Source: Methylobacterium hispanicum
GTDB lineage: Bacteria > Pseudomonadota > Alphaproteobacteria > Rhizobiales > Beijerinckiaceae
DNA: 64,000 nt
Reading direction: 5' to 3'
NCBI RefSeq assembly: GCF_022179285.1
Contig: NZ_BPQO01000020.1
Coordinates: forward strand, 1-64,000
Shown here one piece after another: positions 8,213-16,834 of this stretch; position 1 is the first letter of the stretch; each line of letters opens with the position of its first letter. A model generated the notes under the pieces. That model made no database searches, was not told the origin of the DNA, and worked only from the letters and a program-made list of their open reading frames with translations. Both the position numbers and the translations under genes were made by a program.

Positions 8213-9313
8213 ATGTCCCGACCCTGGACCGACGACCTCGACGCGCAGCTCCGCAAGCTCCTCGTCGACGACGGCCTCACCGCCAAGCAGGCGGCGGCCA
8301 TCCTCGGGCGGCCGTCCGGCGGCATCAACGTGCGCGCCAAGAAACTCGGTATCGTGCGTCTGGCCCGGCAGGACTGGGACGAGGCCGCCGTGGAGCACCT
8401 GCGTGAACTCTTCGCGGCCCGTCGGTCGGCGGAGGTGATGGCGCACGAGATGAAGCGGCCGATCGGCAGCATCCGGTGGAAGCTCGGCGACCTCGGCCTG
8501 AAGCGAGGACGCGGCGCCCGGACGATCGGGCTCCGGCCCGCGCCGGCTCCCCGGGTGAAGCCGGCTGCCGCCGATCGGGCGGCTGTGCGTCCCGATGCGC
8601 CGCCGACGAAGCGGCTTCCGATCGGCCGTCGAGACGGCGGCACGGGTTCGGAGGCGGTTCGGGCGCGTGGCCGGGCGGCGCACGCGGAGGCGACGCGCGC
8701 CGCCGACGCGATCCTCGCGGAAGCCAAGCGCGTCGAGCGCGAGGCGAAGCGCTCGGCCTGCGCCGCTCGGGCCGCTGCCGCCAAGGGCGCCGCGGCCGAG
8801 GCCAAGCGCCTCGAGCGCGAGGAGGTCGCGCGACGCCGCGAGGCGGCGGCTGCCGAGGAACGCCTCCGCCGGGAGCGCGAGCGCGCCGAGAAGAAGCGCC
8901 TCGCGGAGGTCGCAAAGGCGGCGAAGCGCGAGTGCGAGGGGCGGGAACTCCGCGTCGCGCGGGCCGAGGCAGTCACGGAAGGCCGCGGCGGCAACGTCGC
9001 GGGTGGCGTCGTGCGGCCCGTCGCGCCGAAGCGGACCGCCAAGGTGGCCACGCGGGACGAGGCCCTAGCGGTGCGCCGTTCGGCTTCGGAGGCGATCGCC
9101 CGCTTCCTGAGCGAGCGAGGAGCCACCCGGGTCGTCCTCGACCCCGTGGACGAGGTCGTCGCCGGCCTGCGCCGCAAGGGCTACGCGATCGTCCGAGACG
9201 GCGATGCGTGGCTGGTCGACGGACGGCACCGACTTCTTGGCTTCGCCGAGCTGCGGGACTTCGCGTCCAGGCGGGGCGTGGAGGCCTCGGCGTTCCTTCA
9301 AGCCGCCGAGTGA
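8213..9313 (+). CDS. SANT/GcrA-like DNA-binding protein with long coiled coil, 366 aa
   Basis: ATG follows GAGGAAAGAG. Residues 4-45 (WTDDLDAQLRKLLVDDGLTA...GRPSGGINVRAKKLGI) and 50-97 (DWDEAAVEHLRELFAA...IGSIRWKLGDLGLKR) form two tandem Myb/SANT-like helix-turn-helix repeats of the type seen in GcrA-like proteins, where a Trp starts each unit. A Pro/Ala/Arg linker is followed by a very long Ala/Arg/Glu/Lys-rich coiled coil (about 150-255) and a compact C-terminal domain (about 275-366) with alternating strands (YAIVRDGDAWLVDGRHRLLGF). The fusion of DNA reading heads to a coiled coil suggests a nucleoid or regulatory architecture. It lies 51 bp upstream of the HNH nuclease gene, same strand, so an operon is plausible. 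Target unknown. Confidence 0.75.
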   Translation: MSRPWTDDLDAQLRKLLVDDGLTAKQAAAILGRPSGGINVRAKKLGIVRLARQDWDEAAVEHLRELFAARRSAEVMAHEMKRPIGSIRWKLGDLGLKRGRGARTIGLRPAPAPRVKPAAADRAAVRPDAPPTKRLPIGRRDGGTGSEAVRARGRAAHAEATRAADAILAEAKRVEREAKRSACAARAAAAKGAAAEAKRLEREEVARRREAAAAEERLRRERERAEKKRLAEVAKAAKRECEGRELRVARAEAVTEGRGGNVAGGVVRPVAPKRTAKVATRDEALAVRRSASEAIARFLSERGATRVVLDPVDEVVAGLRRKGYAIVRDGDAWLVDGRHRLLGFAELRDFASRRGVEASAFLQAAE

Positions 9314-9364
9314 ACAGACGGCCGGGACCTTCGGGCCCCGGCCGTGGAGACGAAGGGGACGTCC

Positions 9365-9928
9365 ATGACCGATCTCACCGCCCATCCGGCTCTCGTGCTG
9401 AACGCCGACTACCGCCCGCTCTCCAGCCACCCCCTCTCCAGCTGGGGCTGGAAGGACGCGCTGACGGCCGTCTACTTCGGGCGCGTCGACGTGGTCGCGG
9501 TCTACGACAGGACGGCGCGGACGGCCGGCGGACGGCTGATCCCGCTTCCCTCGGTCGTGCGCCTCAGGACCTTCGTCCGACCCAGAAAGCGGGTCTCGGT
9601 CACACGCTGGGGCGTCTTCACGCGGGACGTGAACCGTTGCTGCTACTGCCTCGAGCAGAAGCCTGTCTCGGACCTGACCTTCGATCACGTGATCCCGCGC
9701 TCCCGAGGCGGACGGGACACCTGGGACAATCTCGCGACGAGCTGCATGCCCTGCAACTTCCGAAAGGCCGACCGGACCCCTGAGGAGGCCGGGATGCCGC
9801 TTCTGCAGCGGGTCTACGAACCGAGCCAAGCCGATCTCTACGCCCGCGGCATGGAGTTCGGCGTCCATCGGGACGTGCCCAGGGACTGGATCTCGTTCGT
9901 GTACTGGGCGGTCCCGCTGGCGGAGTGA
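9365..9928 (+). CDS. HNH endonuclease, 187 aa
   Basis: ATG preceded by AAGGGG at 6 nt. The HNH core is complete: CCYC at about residues 93-96, then TFDHVIPRSRGG with the catalytic DH pair, then DNLATSCMPCNFRKAD, whose Asn and second CxxC complete the zinc-stabilised beta-beta-alpha fold. The N-terminus (HPALVLNADYRPLSSHPLSSW) matches the common bacterial HNH group often annotated as restriction-like endonucleases, usually around 185 residues, so this is full length. It is probably translated from the same message as the SANT-like protein. Role could be DNA repair, recombination or defence; not decidable here. A strong hairpin follows. Confidence 0.88.
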   Translation: MTDLTAHPALVLNADYRPLSSHPLSSWGWKDALTAVYFGRVDVVAVYDRTARTAGGRLIPLPSVVRLRTFVRPRKRVSVTRWGVFTRDVNRCCYCLEQKPVSDLTFDHVIPRSRGGRDTWDNLATSCMPCNFRKADRTPEEAGMPLLQRVYEPSQADLYARGMEFGVHRDVPRDWISFVYWAVPLAE

Positions 9929-9989
9929 GACTTGGCCGTTCGAACGGCTGCCCGAGCTCTCCTGGCGAAGGAGTCGGTTTCCACGCGGC

Positions 9990-10018
9990 GACGCGCCCGT
10001 TTTGTTAACGGGCGCGTC
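9990..10018 (+). terminator. Strong hairpin downstream of HNH gene
   Basis: GACGCGCCCGTT pairs perfectly over 12 bp with AACGGGCGCGTC around the loop TTGTT, 61 bp after the HNH stop codon. There is no T-run on either side, but stem strength and position argue for a transcription end or transcript-stabilising structure. Confidence 0.65.
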
Positions 10019-10172
10019 CCATGCTCTGGAGTTTCCGAGCATGCAAAGGCATGGACCGAGCGGAATGCCCAAGTCGTCGATGCCCGCCGCCCTCCTGGTT
10101 CTCCCGCTCTCTTTCGGGACGGCGACCCGAACGTAGAGACGCGGAAATTACAGCAGAACCCGGAGTTGAACG

Positions 10173-11246
10173 GTGTTGAGGTTCGCGGCTCTCAGTCTGT
10201 GCATCGCGGCTGGTCTTTGGTCGGGGCCTTCGGCCGCAGCCGGTGATCGAGCCCTGACGATCTCGGCGTCCAGGGAACATCGGGGATTCATGGGATGGGT
10301 CCTGGGCAACGGTCGTCTCGTCTATCTCGACGGGACGATCGATGCCCAGGCGGGCAACCGCTTGGAGACCTTCATCAAGGAGAACAAGATTTCCTCTACG
10401 TCGACCGTGGTCTTGAATTCCTCCGGTGGAAGCCTCCTCGGAGGGATCGAGCTCGGTAAGGTCATCCGGAAGCATGGCCTCAGGACCGACGTCGGCAGGA
10501 AGGAGGTCAAGCCGGAATACGACGGGACCACGCCTGGGATCTGCATGAGCGCCTGCACGCTCGCGTATCTCGGCGGCAGATTCCGTTTCCTCCCCGAGGC
10601 ATCCAAGTTCGGCGTCCACAGATTCTACTGGCCCGACAAGGGGCAGAGCGATGCGGACGCGGCGCAGATGCTTTCGGCAGTCGTCACGAGCTACATGAAG
10701 GAGATGGACATAGACGTCGAGCTGTTCCGCCTATCCACCCTCAAGGGCGGAGACGAGATGTACGAAGTCCCTCACGCTACGCTCGCGAAGCTGAAGGTCG
10801 TCAACTACGGATTCGAGCAGCCCAGATGGACGATCGAGGGCGCCAACGAACTCGTATATCTCAAAGGCGAGCGCGAGACGGTATACGGCATCAACAAGTT
10901 CATCATCTACTGCAACGGCAGGTCGCAGCCGATCCTACACGTGATCTTCGATCCGCAGGGGCGGGAGGACGAGGTCATGGGACTGAACCAGCACGACCTG
11001 GTCATCGACGGCAGGAACCGGCCGATCACGCCCGGCGCCCGCGAGATCAAGAACGGCTGGTACAACGGGGTGTATCCGCTGAGCCCGGCGCTGGTCCAGG
11101 CCATCGCCTCGGCCGGCACCGTCGGGACGATCCTCCGGTCGACGGAGGAGAGCCCGATCTTCCTCGGTTTCGACAGGCTTCCGGTGGCCGGAGGCGAGCA
11201 GAAGATCCGCTCCTACATGACCGCGTGCAGACCCCGTCGACGATAG
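10173..11246 (+). CDS. Exported ClpP/crotonase-fold protein (COG3904-like), 357 aa
   Basis: Starts at GTG (GGAG 7 nt upstream), followed by a signal peptide (LRFAALSLCIAAGLWSGPSAAA). The next domain, about residues 45-210, has features of periplasmic ClpP-like proteins: a strand-turn VVLNSSGGSLLGGIELGKVI that would form the Gly-rich oxyanion loop, and GICMSACTLAYLGG, in which the Ser followed by Ala-Cys sits where the nucleophile is found in this family. A His candidate appears in KFGVHRFYW. The C-terminal 130 residues are unassigned. The likely role is a periplasmic peptidase or degenerate relative; activity not proven. It is convergent with the SecA-like gene. Confidence 0.75.
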   Translation: MLRFAALSLCIAAGLWSGPSAAAGDRALTISASREHRGFMGWVLGNGRLVYLDGTIDAQAGNRLETFIKENKISSTSTVVLNSSGGSLLGGIELGKVIRKHGLRTDVGRKEVKPEYDGTTPGICMSACTLAYLGGRFRFLPEASKFGVHRFYWPDKGQSDADAAQMLSAVVTSYMKEMDIDVELFRLSTLKGGDEMYEVPHATLAKLKVVNYGFEQPRWTIEGANELVYLKGERETVYGINKFIIYCNGRSQPILHVIFDPQGREDEVMGLNQHDLVIDGRNRPITPGAREIKNGWYNGVYPLSPALVQAIASAGTVGTILRSTEESPIFLGFDRLPVAGGEQKIRSYMTACRPRRR

Positions 11247-11284
11247 GCATTCGGACGCCGTAGACTCCGGCACCTCGCCGGAGC

Positions 11285-13741
11285 TCAGGCGGCGGCGGCC
11301 TGCGGCTTCACGCTTGCGAAGGAAAGACCCGTCGCGGCGGACAAGGCGGCGGCTTCCAGGAGGGCCTCGTACATCTCGACCGCCTCCGTCCTGAACTCCG
11401 TCAGCGGGTCGCGGCCGCCGTAGGCACGCAGGGACACGACGCTCCGGAGGTGGTCGAGTGCCGCGACGTGGTTGCGCCACGCGATGTCGAGGGAGCTGAC
11501 CACGACGTAGAGCTCGAGCTCGGCGTAGACCTGCTCGCCGGCCCTTGCGATCTTCTCGGCACGCTTCGCGGCCATCGCGGCGAGAGCCGCGTCGACGATC
11601 ACCTTTCCGGACTCCCGGAGCAGATCCGGCCGCACAGGAATGCCTAGGCGCATCCGGAAGTCCTGCGCCATCGCCGCCACGTCCCTGTCGTCCGGCGCCA
11701 CGTCCTCCGGGGCGTGGATGGAGGCGAGCACTTCGACGGCGCGCTCGACCAGATCCCGGGCGATCTCCTCCGCAGCGCCGTCTACGGCCCGCATGCGAAG
11801 GTCGTAGAACGCCGTGCGCTGGCCGGCGAGGACGTCGTCGTAACGCTTTACCTCGCGGCGCTGCTCACCGTTGCGACCGTCGACCTTCTTCTGCGCATTC
11901 AGGATCAGGCCGTTCACGAACCGGTGCGAGATCGCGTCGTCGTCGCCGAAGCCGGCCCTGGACAGGAAGCGGTCGAGGCCCTTCGCACCGAACAGGCGGA
12001 GCAGGTCGTCCTCCAGCGAAAGGACGAAGCGGCTGCGGCCCGGATTGCCTTGCCGGCCGGAACGACCGCGCAGCTGGTCGTCGACGCGCCGGGATTCATG
12101 GCGTTCCGTGCCGATGACGTAGAGCCCGCCCGCCGCCTCGGCGGCCGCGGCAAGATGCGGGTCCCCGTCGGCGCCGCCGAGGCGGATGTCGACGCCACGC
12201 CCCGCCATGTTGGTGGCGATCGTGACCGCGCCCGGCAGACCGGCATCGGCCAGGATCCTGGCCTCGTGCTCGTGATGCTTGGCGTTGAGGACGGCGACCA
12301 CGCGCGCGGCCGGATCCGCCCGGAGCGGTTCGAAGGCGTCGTCCCGCGCCAGATCGACGATCTCGAAGCCGTGGCCGCACAGCATCGCCGCGAGCTCGTC
12401 GGACTTGGCGATGCTCGTGGTGCCCACCAAGACCGGCTGTCCGCGCTCCTTGGAGGCCAGAATCTCGCGGACGACCGCACGCAGCTTGCCAGCGCGGCTG
12501 CGGTAGACCTCGTCGGCCTCGTCGATCCGGCGGCAGGGCCTGTGGGACGGGATCGCGGCGACGGTCATGCCGTACGTCCGCCGGAACTCGTCGGACTCGG
12601 CCGAGGCGGTGCCGGTCATGCCGGCGCGATACCGGTAGAGCAGGACGAGGTTCTGGAAGCTGATGCCGGCGTAGCTCTGGCTTTCGGGACGGATCGCGAC
12701 GCGCTCCTTGGCTTCCACGGCCTGGTGCAGGCCGTCGGACCAACGCCGCCCGTCCACGAAGCGGCCCGTCGTCTCGTCCACGACCACGATCTCGCCGTTC
12801 GCCACCACGTAGTCCCGCTCCGCCTCCAGGAGGCGGTGCGCCTTGAGCGACATCAGGGCGTGGTGGACGATGCGGACGTTTGCGCCGTCGTAGAGGCCCT
12901 CGCCCTGAAGGAGGCCCTTCTCCCGGAGGATCGTCTCGAGGTGTTCGTCGCCGGCGTCGGTGAGGACCGCGGTCCGCGTCAGGTGGTCGACCGCGACGTC
13001 CGCGTCTTCGAGCTCGGCCACCGCCGCGTCGACCTTGACGTAGAGATCGAGGGGGACGTCCGAGGGACCCGACAGGACGAGGGGGACGCGGGCGTCGTCC
13101 ACGAGGATGGAATCGGCCTCGTCGATGATCGCCATGCCGAAGGCGCGCAGGACCTGATCCTCGCGACGCAGGCGCATGTTGTCGCGCAGGTAGTCGAAAC
13201 CCACCGTCGGAACGGTCGCGTAGCACACGGGCCTCGCATACATCTCGCGGCGGCGATCGTCCTCGTCCTGGCCGAGACCCGCGGCGCAGCCGACCTCGAC
13301 GCCGAGCATCTCGAAGACCGGCGCCATCCAGTCCGCGTCGCGGCAGGCGAGATAGTCGTTGGCGGTCAGGACGTGGACCTGGGTTCCGTCCAGGGATGCG
13401 GCGACGGCCGCGAAGCAGGCCGACAGCGTCTTGCCTTCGCCGGTCGCCATCTCGACGACGTGCCCGTGGGCAAGGGCGACGGCGGCGGCGATCTGGACGT
13501 CGTGCACATCGATGCCCAGGGTGACCCGGGCCGCCTCCACGGCCGCCGCCAGGACGTAGTCGATCTCGTCCGACGGCTTCGAGCCCAGCGCGACGCGGTC
13601 CCGGACGGCCTCGATCGCTTCGCCCGCCGTCATGACTCCCCGGAGTTCACGCCCGATCCTTCTCGTGGACGCGACGTGGTCGAAGAAGGGCATCGAAGGT
13701 CCGGCACTGAACCGAAGGAGGCCGGCGAGGCGGCGCAACAT
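11285..13741 (-). CDS. secA: SecA-family translocase ATPase paralogue lacking C-terminal tail, 818 aa
   Basis: Start ATG at 13741 follows CGGAG by 7 nt; another in-frame ATG at 13768 is less well placed. Helicase-like motor motifs are intact: MATGEGKTLSACFA (Walker A), IIDEADSILVDDA (DEAD-type Walker B), NMAGRGVDIRLGG and QLRGRSGRQGNPG in the second motor half, and a preprotein cross-linking region between them. The protein ends shortly after the helical scaffold (SLDIAWRNHVAALDHLR) with KPQAAAA. Housekeeping SecA is about 900 residues and usually ends in a Cys-rich zinc tail that binds SecB and lipids, absent here. No secY or accessory Sec gene is nearby. It is probably an accessory SecA working with the chromosomal channel, or a specialised variant. 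Confidence 0.9.
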   Translation of the reverse strand: MLRRLAGLLRFSAGPSMPFFDHVASTRRIGRELRGVMTAGEAIEAVRDRVALGSKPSDEIDYVLAAAVEAARVTLGIDVHDVQIAAAVALAHGHVVEMATGEGKTLSACFAAVAASLDGTQVHVLTANDYLACRDADWMAPVFEMLGVEVGCAAGLGQDEDDRRREMYARPVCYATVPTVGFDYLRDNMRLRREDQVLRAFGMAIIDEADSILVDDARVPLVLSGPSDVPLDLYVKVDAAVAELEDADVAVDHLTRTAVLTDAGDEHLETILREKGLLQGEGLYDGANVRIVHHALMSLKAHRLLEAERDYVVANGEIVVVDETTGRFVDGRRWSDGLHQAVEAKERVAIRPESQSYAGISFQNLVLLYRYRAGMTGTASAESDEFRRTYGMTVAAIPSHRPCRRIDEADEVYRSRAGKLRAVVREILASKERGQPVLVGTTSIAKSDELAAMLCGHGFEIVDLARDDAFEPLRADPAARVVAVLNAKHHEHEARILADAGLPGAVTIATNMAGRGVDIRLGGADGDPHLAAAAEAAGGLYVIGTERHESRRVDDQLRGRSGRQGNPGRSRFVLSLEDDLLRLFGAKGLDRFLSRAGFGDDDAISHRFVNGLILNAQKKVDGRNGEQRREVKRYDDVLAGQRTAFYDLRMRAVDGAAEEIARDLVERAVEVLASIHAPEDVAPDDRDVAAMAQDFRMRLGIPVRPDLLRESGKVIVDAALAAMAAKRAEKIARAGEQVYAELELYVVVSSLDIAWRNHVAALDHLRSVVSLRAYGGRDPLTEFRTEAVEMYEALLEAAALSAATGLSFASVKPQAAAA

Positions 13742-13888
13742 ACGAAAGCTCCGAGAGGATCGCGTCATCGCGCGAAGGAACGGGTCGCACCGAGTAAGGT
13801 ACGAAAACGTCCGCCGATCAAGCGGCCCGACCGCGCGTTGATCCTTGCGCGGAAGGGAGCGATCATCCGCGGCGCGCAGGGGGCCATC

Positions 13889-14344
13889 ATGCATTCGAAC
13901 GGGCACATGGACGAGAACGGAGCGGCCGTGGCGGCCCTCCTGATGCTGCCGAAGCCGCAACGGTTCCTGGAACTCGCCCGCGCCTACGCCACCGCCCGAG
14001 GTCACGCGATCACCGGTTCGGGACGCGTCGTCGCCGACCAGCGCGTCGTCGCGCACGGCTGGAGCGCCTACGCGAAGCGGTTCCGTCCGCAGATCCTCGA
14101 CTGGGTCGTCGGTGAGGTATCCCGGTTCGATGGCTTCCAGGGCCTGCTCACCGCCGAGAACGGCTACTATCCGACGATGCGCATCGACCACGACTGGCGC
14201 ATGCTGCCCTTGGCCGACGCCTACGATGCGGAACAGGAGGAGCGCGGCGATCAGAGGCGTGCCTTCAGGGCGATGCCGTCCCCTGAGCCGGCCGACGTTC
14301 CGGAACCGGAAGACGTCCCTGCGGCCATCGCCCCCCGCGCCTGA
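13889..14344 (+). CDS. Hypothetical protein, 151 aa
   Basis: Begins MHSNGHMDENGAAVA; transcribed divergently from the SecA paralogue. The product is soluble with a helical N-terminus (LMLPKPQRFLELARAYATARG) and an acidic, Pro-rich tail (PEPADVPEPEDVPAAIAPRA) that looks disordered. A GAAGGAACG copy lies 106 bp upstream in the same orientation and is shared with the SecA promoter region. No family recognised. Confidence 0.6.
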   Translation: MHSNGHMDENGAAVAALLMLPKPQRFLELARAYATARGHAITGSGRVVADQRVVAHGWSAYAKRFRPQILDWVVGEVSRFDGFQGLLTAENGYYPTMRIDHDWRMLPLADAYDAEQEERGDQRRAFRAMPSPEPADVPEPEDVPAAIAPRA

Positions 14345-14545
14345 TCGCTCCATGCCGCCGCCCCCCTGCGGAGGGCGTTCGATCCTGACGAATGCCTTAG
14401 GGCCAGACGTCGGCGCTTGCGCGCGCGGACGAGACGGTCGTTCGACCGACCCGCGATCGTCGGTCGCCGTGACGGAAATTTCCCGTGCCGCATAAAAACA
14501 GGAGCGGCTCTCGGCTGTGGATGGAAAGCGGCGGTCCCTCCGCAG

Positions 14546-14734
14546 ATGCCGAGAAAGTCCAATTTCATGCCGAAGAACGAAATCTGCGAAATCGCAATCG
14601 GGATCGTGCTGGGATTCGCTGCCGCAAAGGTCCTGGAACTGGCGTTCACTCTGGCGGCATTCATCCTCATCTTGGCCGCGTACGGGGTGATCGAACTGGC
14701 GCAATACGTAGGGAGAGCGCTTGGCGCTTGGTGA
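14546..14734 (+). CDS. Small single-pass membrane protein, 62 aa
   Basis: The frame begins MPRKSNFMPKNEICEI and contains one long hydrophobic stretch (about residues 17-53, EIAIGIVLGFAAAKVLELAF onward), which could be two short closely spaced segments. Two in-frame ATGs (14546, 14567) are possible; neither has a good ribosome binding site. Composition of the hydrophobic part is clearly protein-like. It ends 9 bp before the convergent gene at 14744. Confidence 0.5.
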   Translation: MPRKSNFMPKNEICEIAIGIVLGFAAAKVLELAFTLAAFILILAAYGVIELAQYVGRALGAW

Positions 14735-14743
14735 GCCGACCGG

Positions 14744-15223
14744 TCAGGGGCGCGGGGTCGTCGCGCGCGGCCGATCGCCGAGCTTGGCTATGAACAAGCG
14801 CTCGATCTGCCTCGCCTCTTCGCGGTCGATGCCAGCCGCCTCCAGGGTGCGGGCGTCGAGCTGCGGCTCGCCGTGATCCCACGGGATGGGCTTCTCCAAT
14901 TTCGTTCCGTCCCCGTCGCGGTTGAGGTAGAGCCGGCCGACGATGCGCATGCCCCGCGAGTTCTCGACGAACGCATCGACGACGGCGAAATAGGCGCAGC
15001 CCGTCCGTTCGAGGAGCTCGACGACGTCGTGGATCGGGGAGAGTGGATCGTCGTCGTCCACGACGGCCTCGACGGTTCGCCCCGCCAGCGCGGCCAGATG
15101 GCCGGCGATGGCGTCGTGGTCCAAACCCTCGCGGTCGTCGACCGTGGCGCCGGCGTCGCCGAGGACGTCCGCGATCCCGGCGGCTTCCGCGGGGACGGTG
15201 AACAGGATGCGCGAGCGCGACAT
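14744..15223 (-). CDS. Hypothetical protein, 159 aa
   Basis: Begins MSRSRILFTVPAEAAGIADV. It is a soluble acidic protein with an alternating strand/helix pattern (ILFTVPAEAAGIADVLGDAG...HDAIAGHLAAL), with GCAYFAVVDAFVENSRG in the middle and a basic-acidic C-terminus. The order of short strands and helices hints at an alpha/beta fold, but no family motif is recognised. It is the only gene on this strand between SecA and 16835. Confidence 0.65.
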   Translation of the reverse strand: MSRSRILFTVPAEAAGIADVLGDAGATVDDREGLDHDAIAGHLAALAGRTVEAVVDDDDPLSPIHDVVELLERTGCAYFAVVDAFVENSRGMRIVGRLYLNRDGDGTKLEKPIPWDHGEPQLDARTLEAAGIDREEARQIERLFIAKLGDRPRATTPRP

Positions 15224-15384
15224 GGAGGACTCCGGCGGCCGTTCGGGTCAGAAGACCGCCGCCCTCCGCAAATTACAACCCGCGACAGGCCGTCGGCCGC
15301 TGGCGGGGGTGACCGCCGTGCGGCGATGCCCTGACTGGCAGCAAGTGGGAGGCCCCCCTGAGACACCCTGGATACCCGGCGGCG

Positions 15385-15492
15385 ATGGCGATCGAGGCCA
15401 GCTTGGCGGCCGCCATCCGCAGGATCGCGGAGGAATCCGCGGCCGGGCCGGAGAAGGCGGAACTCGCCCGCGCGCCCTTTCTCACGGATTGA
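15385..15492 (+). CDS. Candidate small protein, 35 aa
   Basis: A 35-codon frame begins MAIEASLAAAIRRIAEE and ends TGA. The sequence forms a plausible amphipathic helix, and the codon usage matches neighbours. The ribosome binding site is weak. It is followed after 33 bp by another short gene on the same strand. Support is limited to composition. Confidence 0.35.
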   Translation: MAIEASLAAAIRRIAEESAAGPEKAELARAPFLTD

Positions 15493-15525
15493 TCCTTCGG
15501 CGTCGACAGGCTTCTCGGCGGCGCG

Positions 15526-15723
15526 GTGCTGAAGGGCCGCGTCTACGGACACCCTGGCATCGAAGAGGGAGCCTCGGTCGCGACGTCGCATCTCGTCGTG
15601 ATCGACGGCGCGGCGGGGGAATGGGCACGGACCGTGTCCCGGTACTACCGGCTGGGCCACAAGGGAAGCGAGACGACCCACAGACCGGATCAACAACGGG
15701 CGGTCCCGGCCGACCGAACTTGA
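15526..15723 (+). CDS. Small protein resembling phage/plasmid hypothetical family, 65 aa
   Basis: Likely starts at GTG 15526 (VLKGRVYGHPGIEEGASVAT). The pattern G-R-V-x-G-H-P-x-I-x-x-G, followed by TSHLVVID and ARTVSRYYRLG, resembles small proteins I recall from alphaproteobacterial plasmids and prophages, where this GHP and SRYYRLG pairing recurs; no function is known to me. Upstream in-frame codons (GVDRLLGGA) could be part of a longer N-terminus whose start I cannot find before the TGA at 15490. Confidence 0.5.
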   Translation: MLKGRVYGHPGIEEGASVATSHLVVIDGAAGEWARTVSRYYRLGHKGSETTHRPDQQRAVPADRT

Positions 15724-15791
15724 CTGGCGACGTGCAGGCCACCAACAGAGGCCCCGGGCTCCTTCTGGAGGTGCCCGCTGCGGGAGTTTCG

Positions 15792-16286
15792 ATGATGGAA
15801 GGATCGACGGAAGGAATCGGCTACGACCGCTTGGTCGTCGACGGCGGGTCGTGCCCGAACGACGTGGGCAGCCTGTCCTCTCTGGCGGCCCTCATCGAAA
15901 CGCTCGGTTCCTTGTTCCGCCATGGCGATCCCAGCTTGCGGCTTGAGGAGGAGGCGCTCGTCGAGAGCGTGGTCCTGCTGCCCGAGCCGCGCATTGTCTT
16001 CCGCGTCCCGAGGGATGCCGGGGACGGAGCCAAGCGCCTGCTCGCAGCGGTGGGACGTTGCGTCGCCGCCGCGGGGGCCGGCCGGTATGGAGATCTTGAT
16101 CCGCATGAGGTCTCGCTCTGCGGTACGCTGGCGGCGTTCCTCGCGGGGAGCGGCTGGGAGCAGCTTCGCATGGCCTGGCTGGAGCAGGGCGGGGAGAGCG
16201 GCTTCGTCATCGTTCCGAAGGAACTGCGGAAGGGATTCACGGTACTCGGGATGCCGCACCTCGCACGGGTCGGAAGCCGTCGTTGA
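15792..16286 (+). CDS. Hypothetical protein, 164 aa
   Basis: GGGAG is 5 nt before the ATG. A second ATG follows immediately. The protein is soluble; the N-terminal third is acidic, the centre contains EALVESVVLLPEPRIVFRVP followed by a helix (GAKRLLAAVGRCVAAAG), and a C-terminal region GTLAAFLAGSGWEQLRMAWL. No family recognised. It is followed on the same strand by the exported protein at 16334, 47 bp away. Confidence 0.6.
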   Translation: MMEGSTEGIGYDRLVVDGGSCPNDVGSLSSLAALIETLGSLFRHGDPSLRLEEEALVESVVLLPEPRIVFRVPRDAGDGAKRLLAAVGRCVAAAGAGRYGDLDPHEVSLCGTLAAFLAGSGWEQLRMAWLEQGGESGFVIVPKELRKGFTVLGMPHLARVGSRR

Positions 16287-16333
16287 ACGGCTCCGCTCGT
16301 CGTACGTTGTGTCTTCTTCAGCGGAGTCGGTCG

Positions 16334-16831
16334 ATGACGGGCGGATTGTTGGCGATCCTTGCGGCGCTTCTGGTCGGGGCTACGGGCGCGCTGGCTCGCG
16401 ACGGAGGCGGACCAAGCGGCGACCTCGATCGTTTCGGGCGCTGGGTGGACTCCAAGCGCTACGGCGAAGTCTGGGTGCCCAAAGTTAGCCTCGGCTGGAC
16501 GCCGACGAACAACGGCACGTACCGGCAGAACGACGACGGCAGCTGGATCTGGGTGTCCAAGGACCCGTTCTGGTCGGTGACCTCGGTCGGCGGACGCTGG
16601 CTGAAGGACCGCGGCGAGAAGTGGGTCTGGAAGCCGGGGCTGCCCCCCGCCCCGACGGGTGAAGGGCTTGGCGGCGGCATCGTTCCGATCGTCGGCGGCT
16701 TCCCCGGCCTGCCCCCGGGCGTCGCCGAGGCGCGCCGGACGCACTACGAGCGCACGGTGCGCGAGCTTGCCCCGATCTCGGCTCCGCTGCCCCTTCCCCC
16801 GCTGCCGTCGAGGCGAAGCAGTCCCTACTGA
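16334..16831 (+). CDS. Exported DUF6600-like protein, 165 aa
   Basis: GGAG precedes the ATG. Residues 1-22 (MTGGLLAILAALLVGATGAL) form a signal peptide. The mature part carries repeated Trp-rich units: YGEVWVPKVSLGWTPTNNG, then GSWIWVSKDPFWS and GGRWLKDRGEKWVW. This W-x-P-x-V-x-x-G-W-x-P pattern is characteristic of DUF6600-like exported proteins of proteobacteria, whose function is unknown. The C-terminus is Pro-rich and probably disordered. It ends 3 bp before the convergent small gene at 16835. Confidence 0.7.
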   Translation: MTGGLLAILAALLVGATGALARDGGGPSGDLDRFGRWVDSKRYGEVWVPKVSLGWTPTNNGTYRQNDDGSWIWVSKDPFWSVTSVGGRWLKDRGEKWVWKPGLPPAPTGEGLGGGIVPIVGGFPGLPPGVAEARRTHYERTVRELAPISAPLPLPPLPSRRSSPY

Positions 16832-16834
16832 GGT

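Noticed and set aside
11714..13880. A long plus-strand frame antisense to the SecA paralogue
   Set aside because: Antisense frames stay open in DNA with strong GC at codon position three. SecA motifs on the other strand are unambiguous; only the last part of this frame, from 13889, is a real gene.
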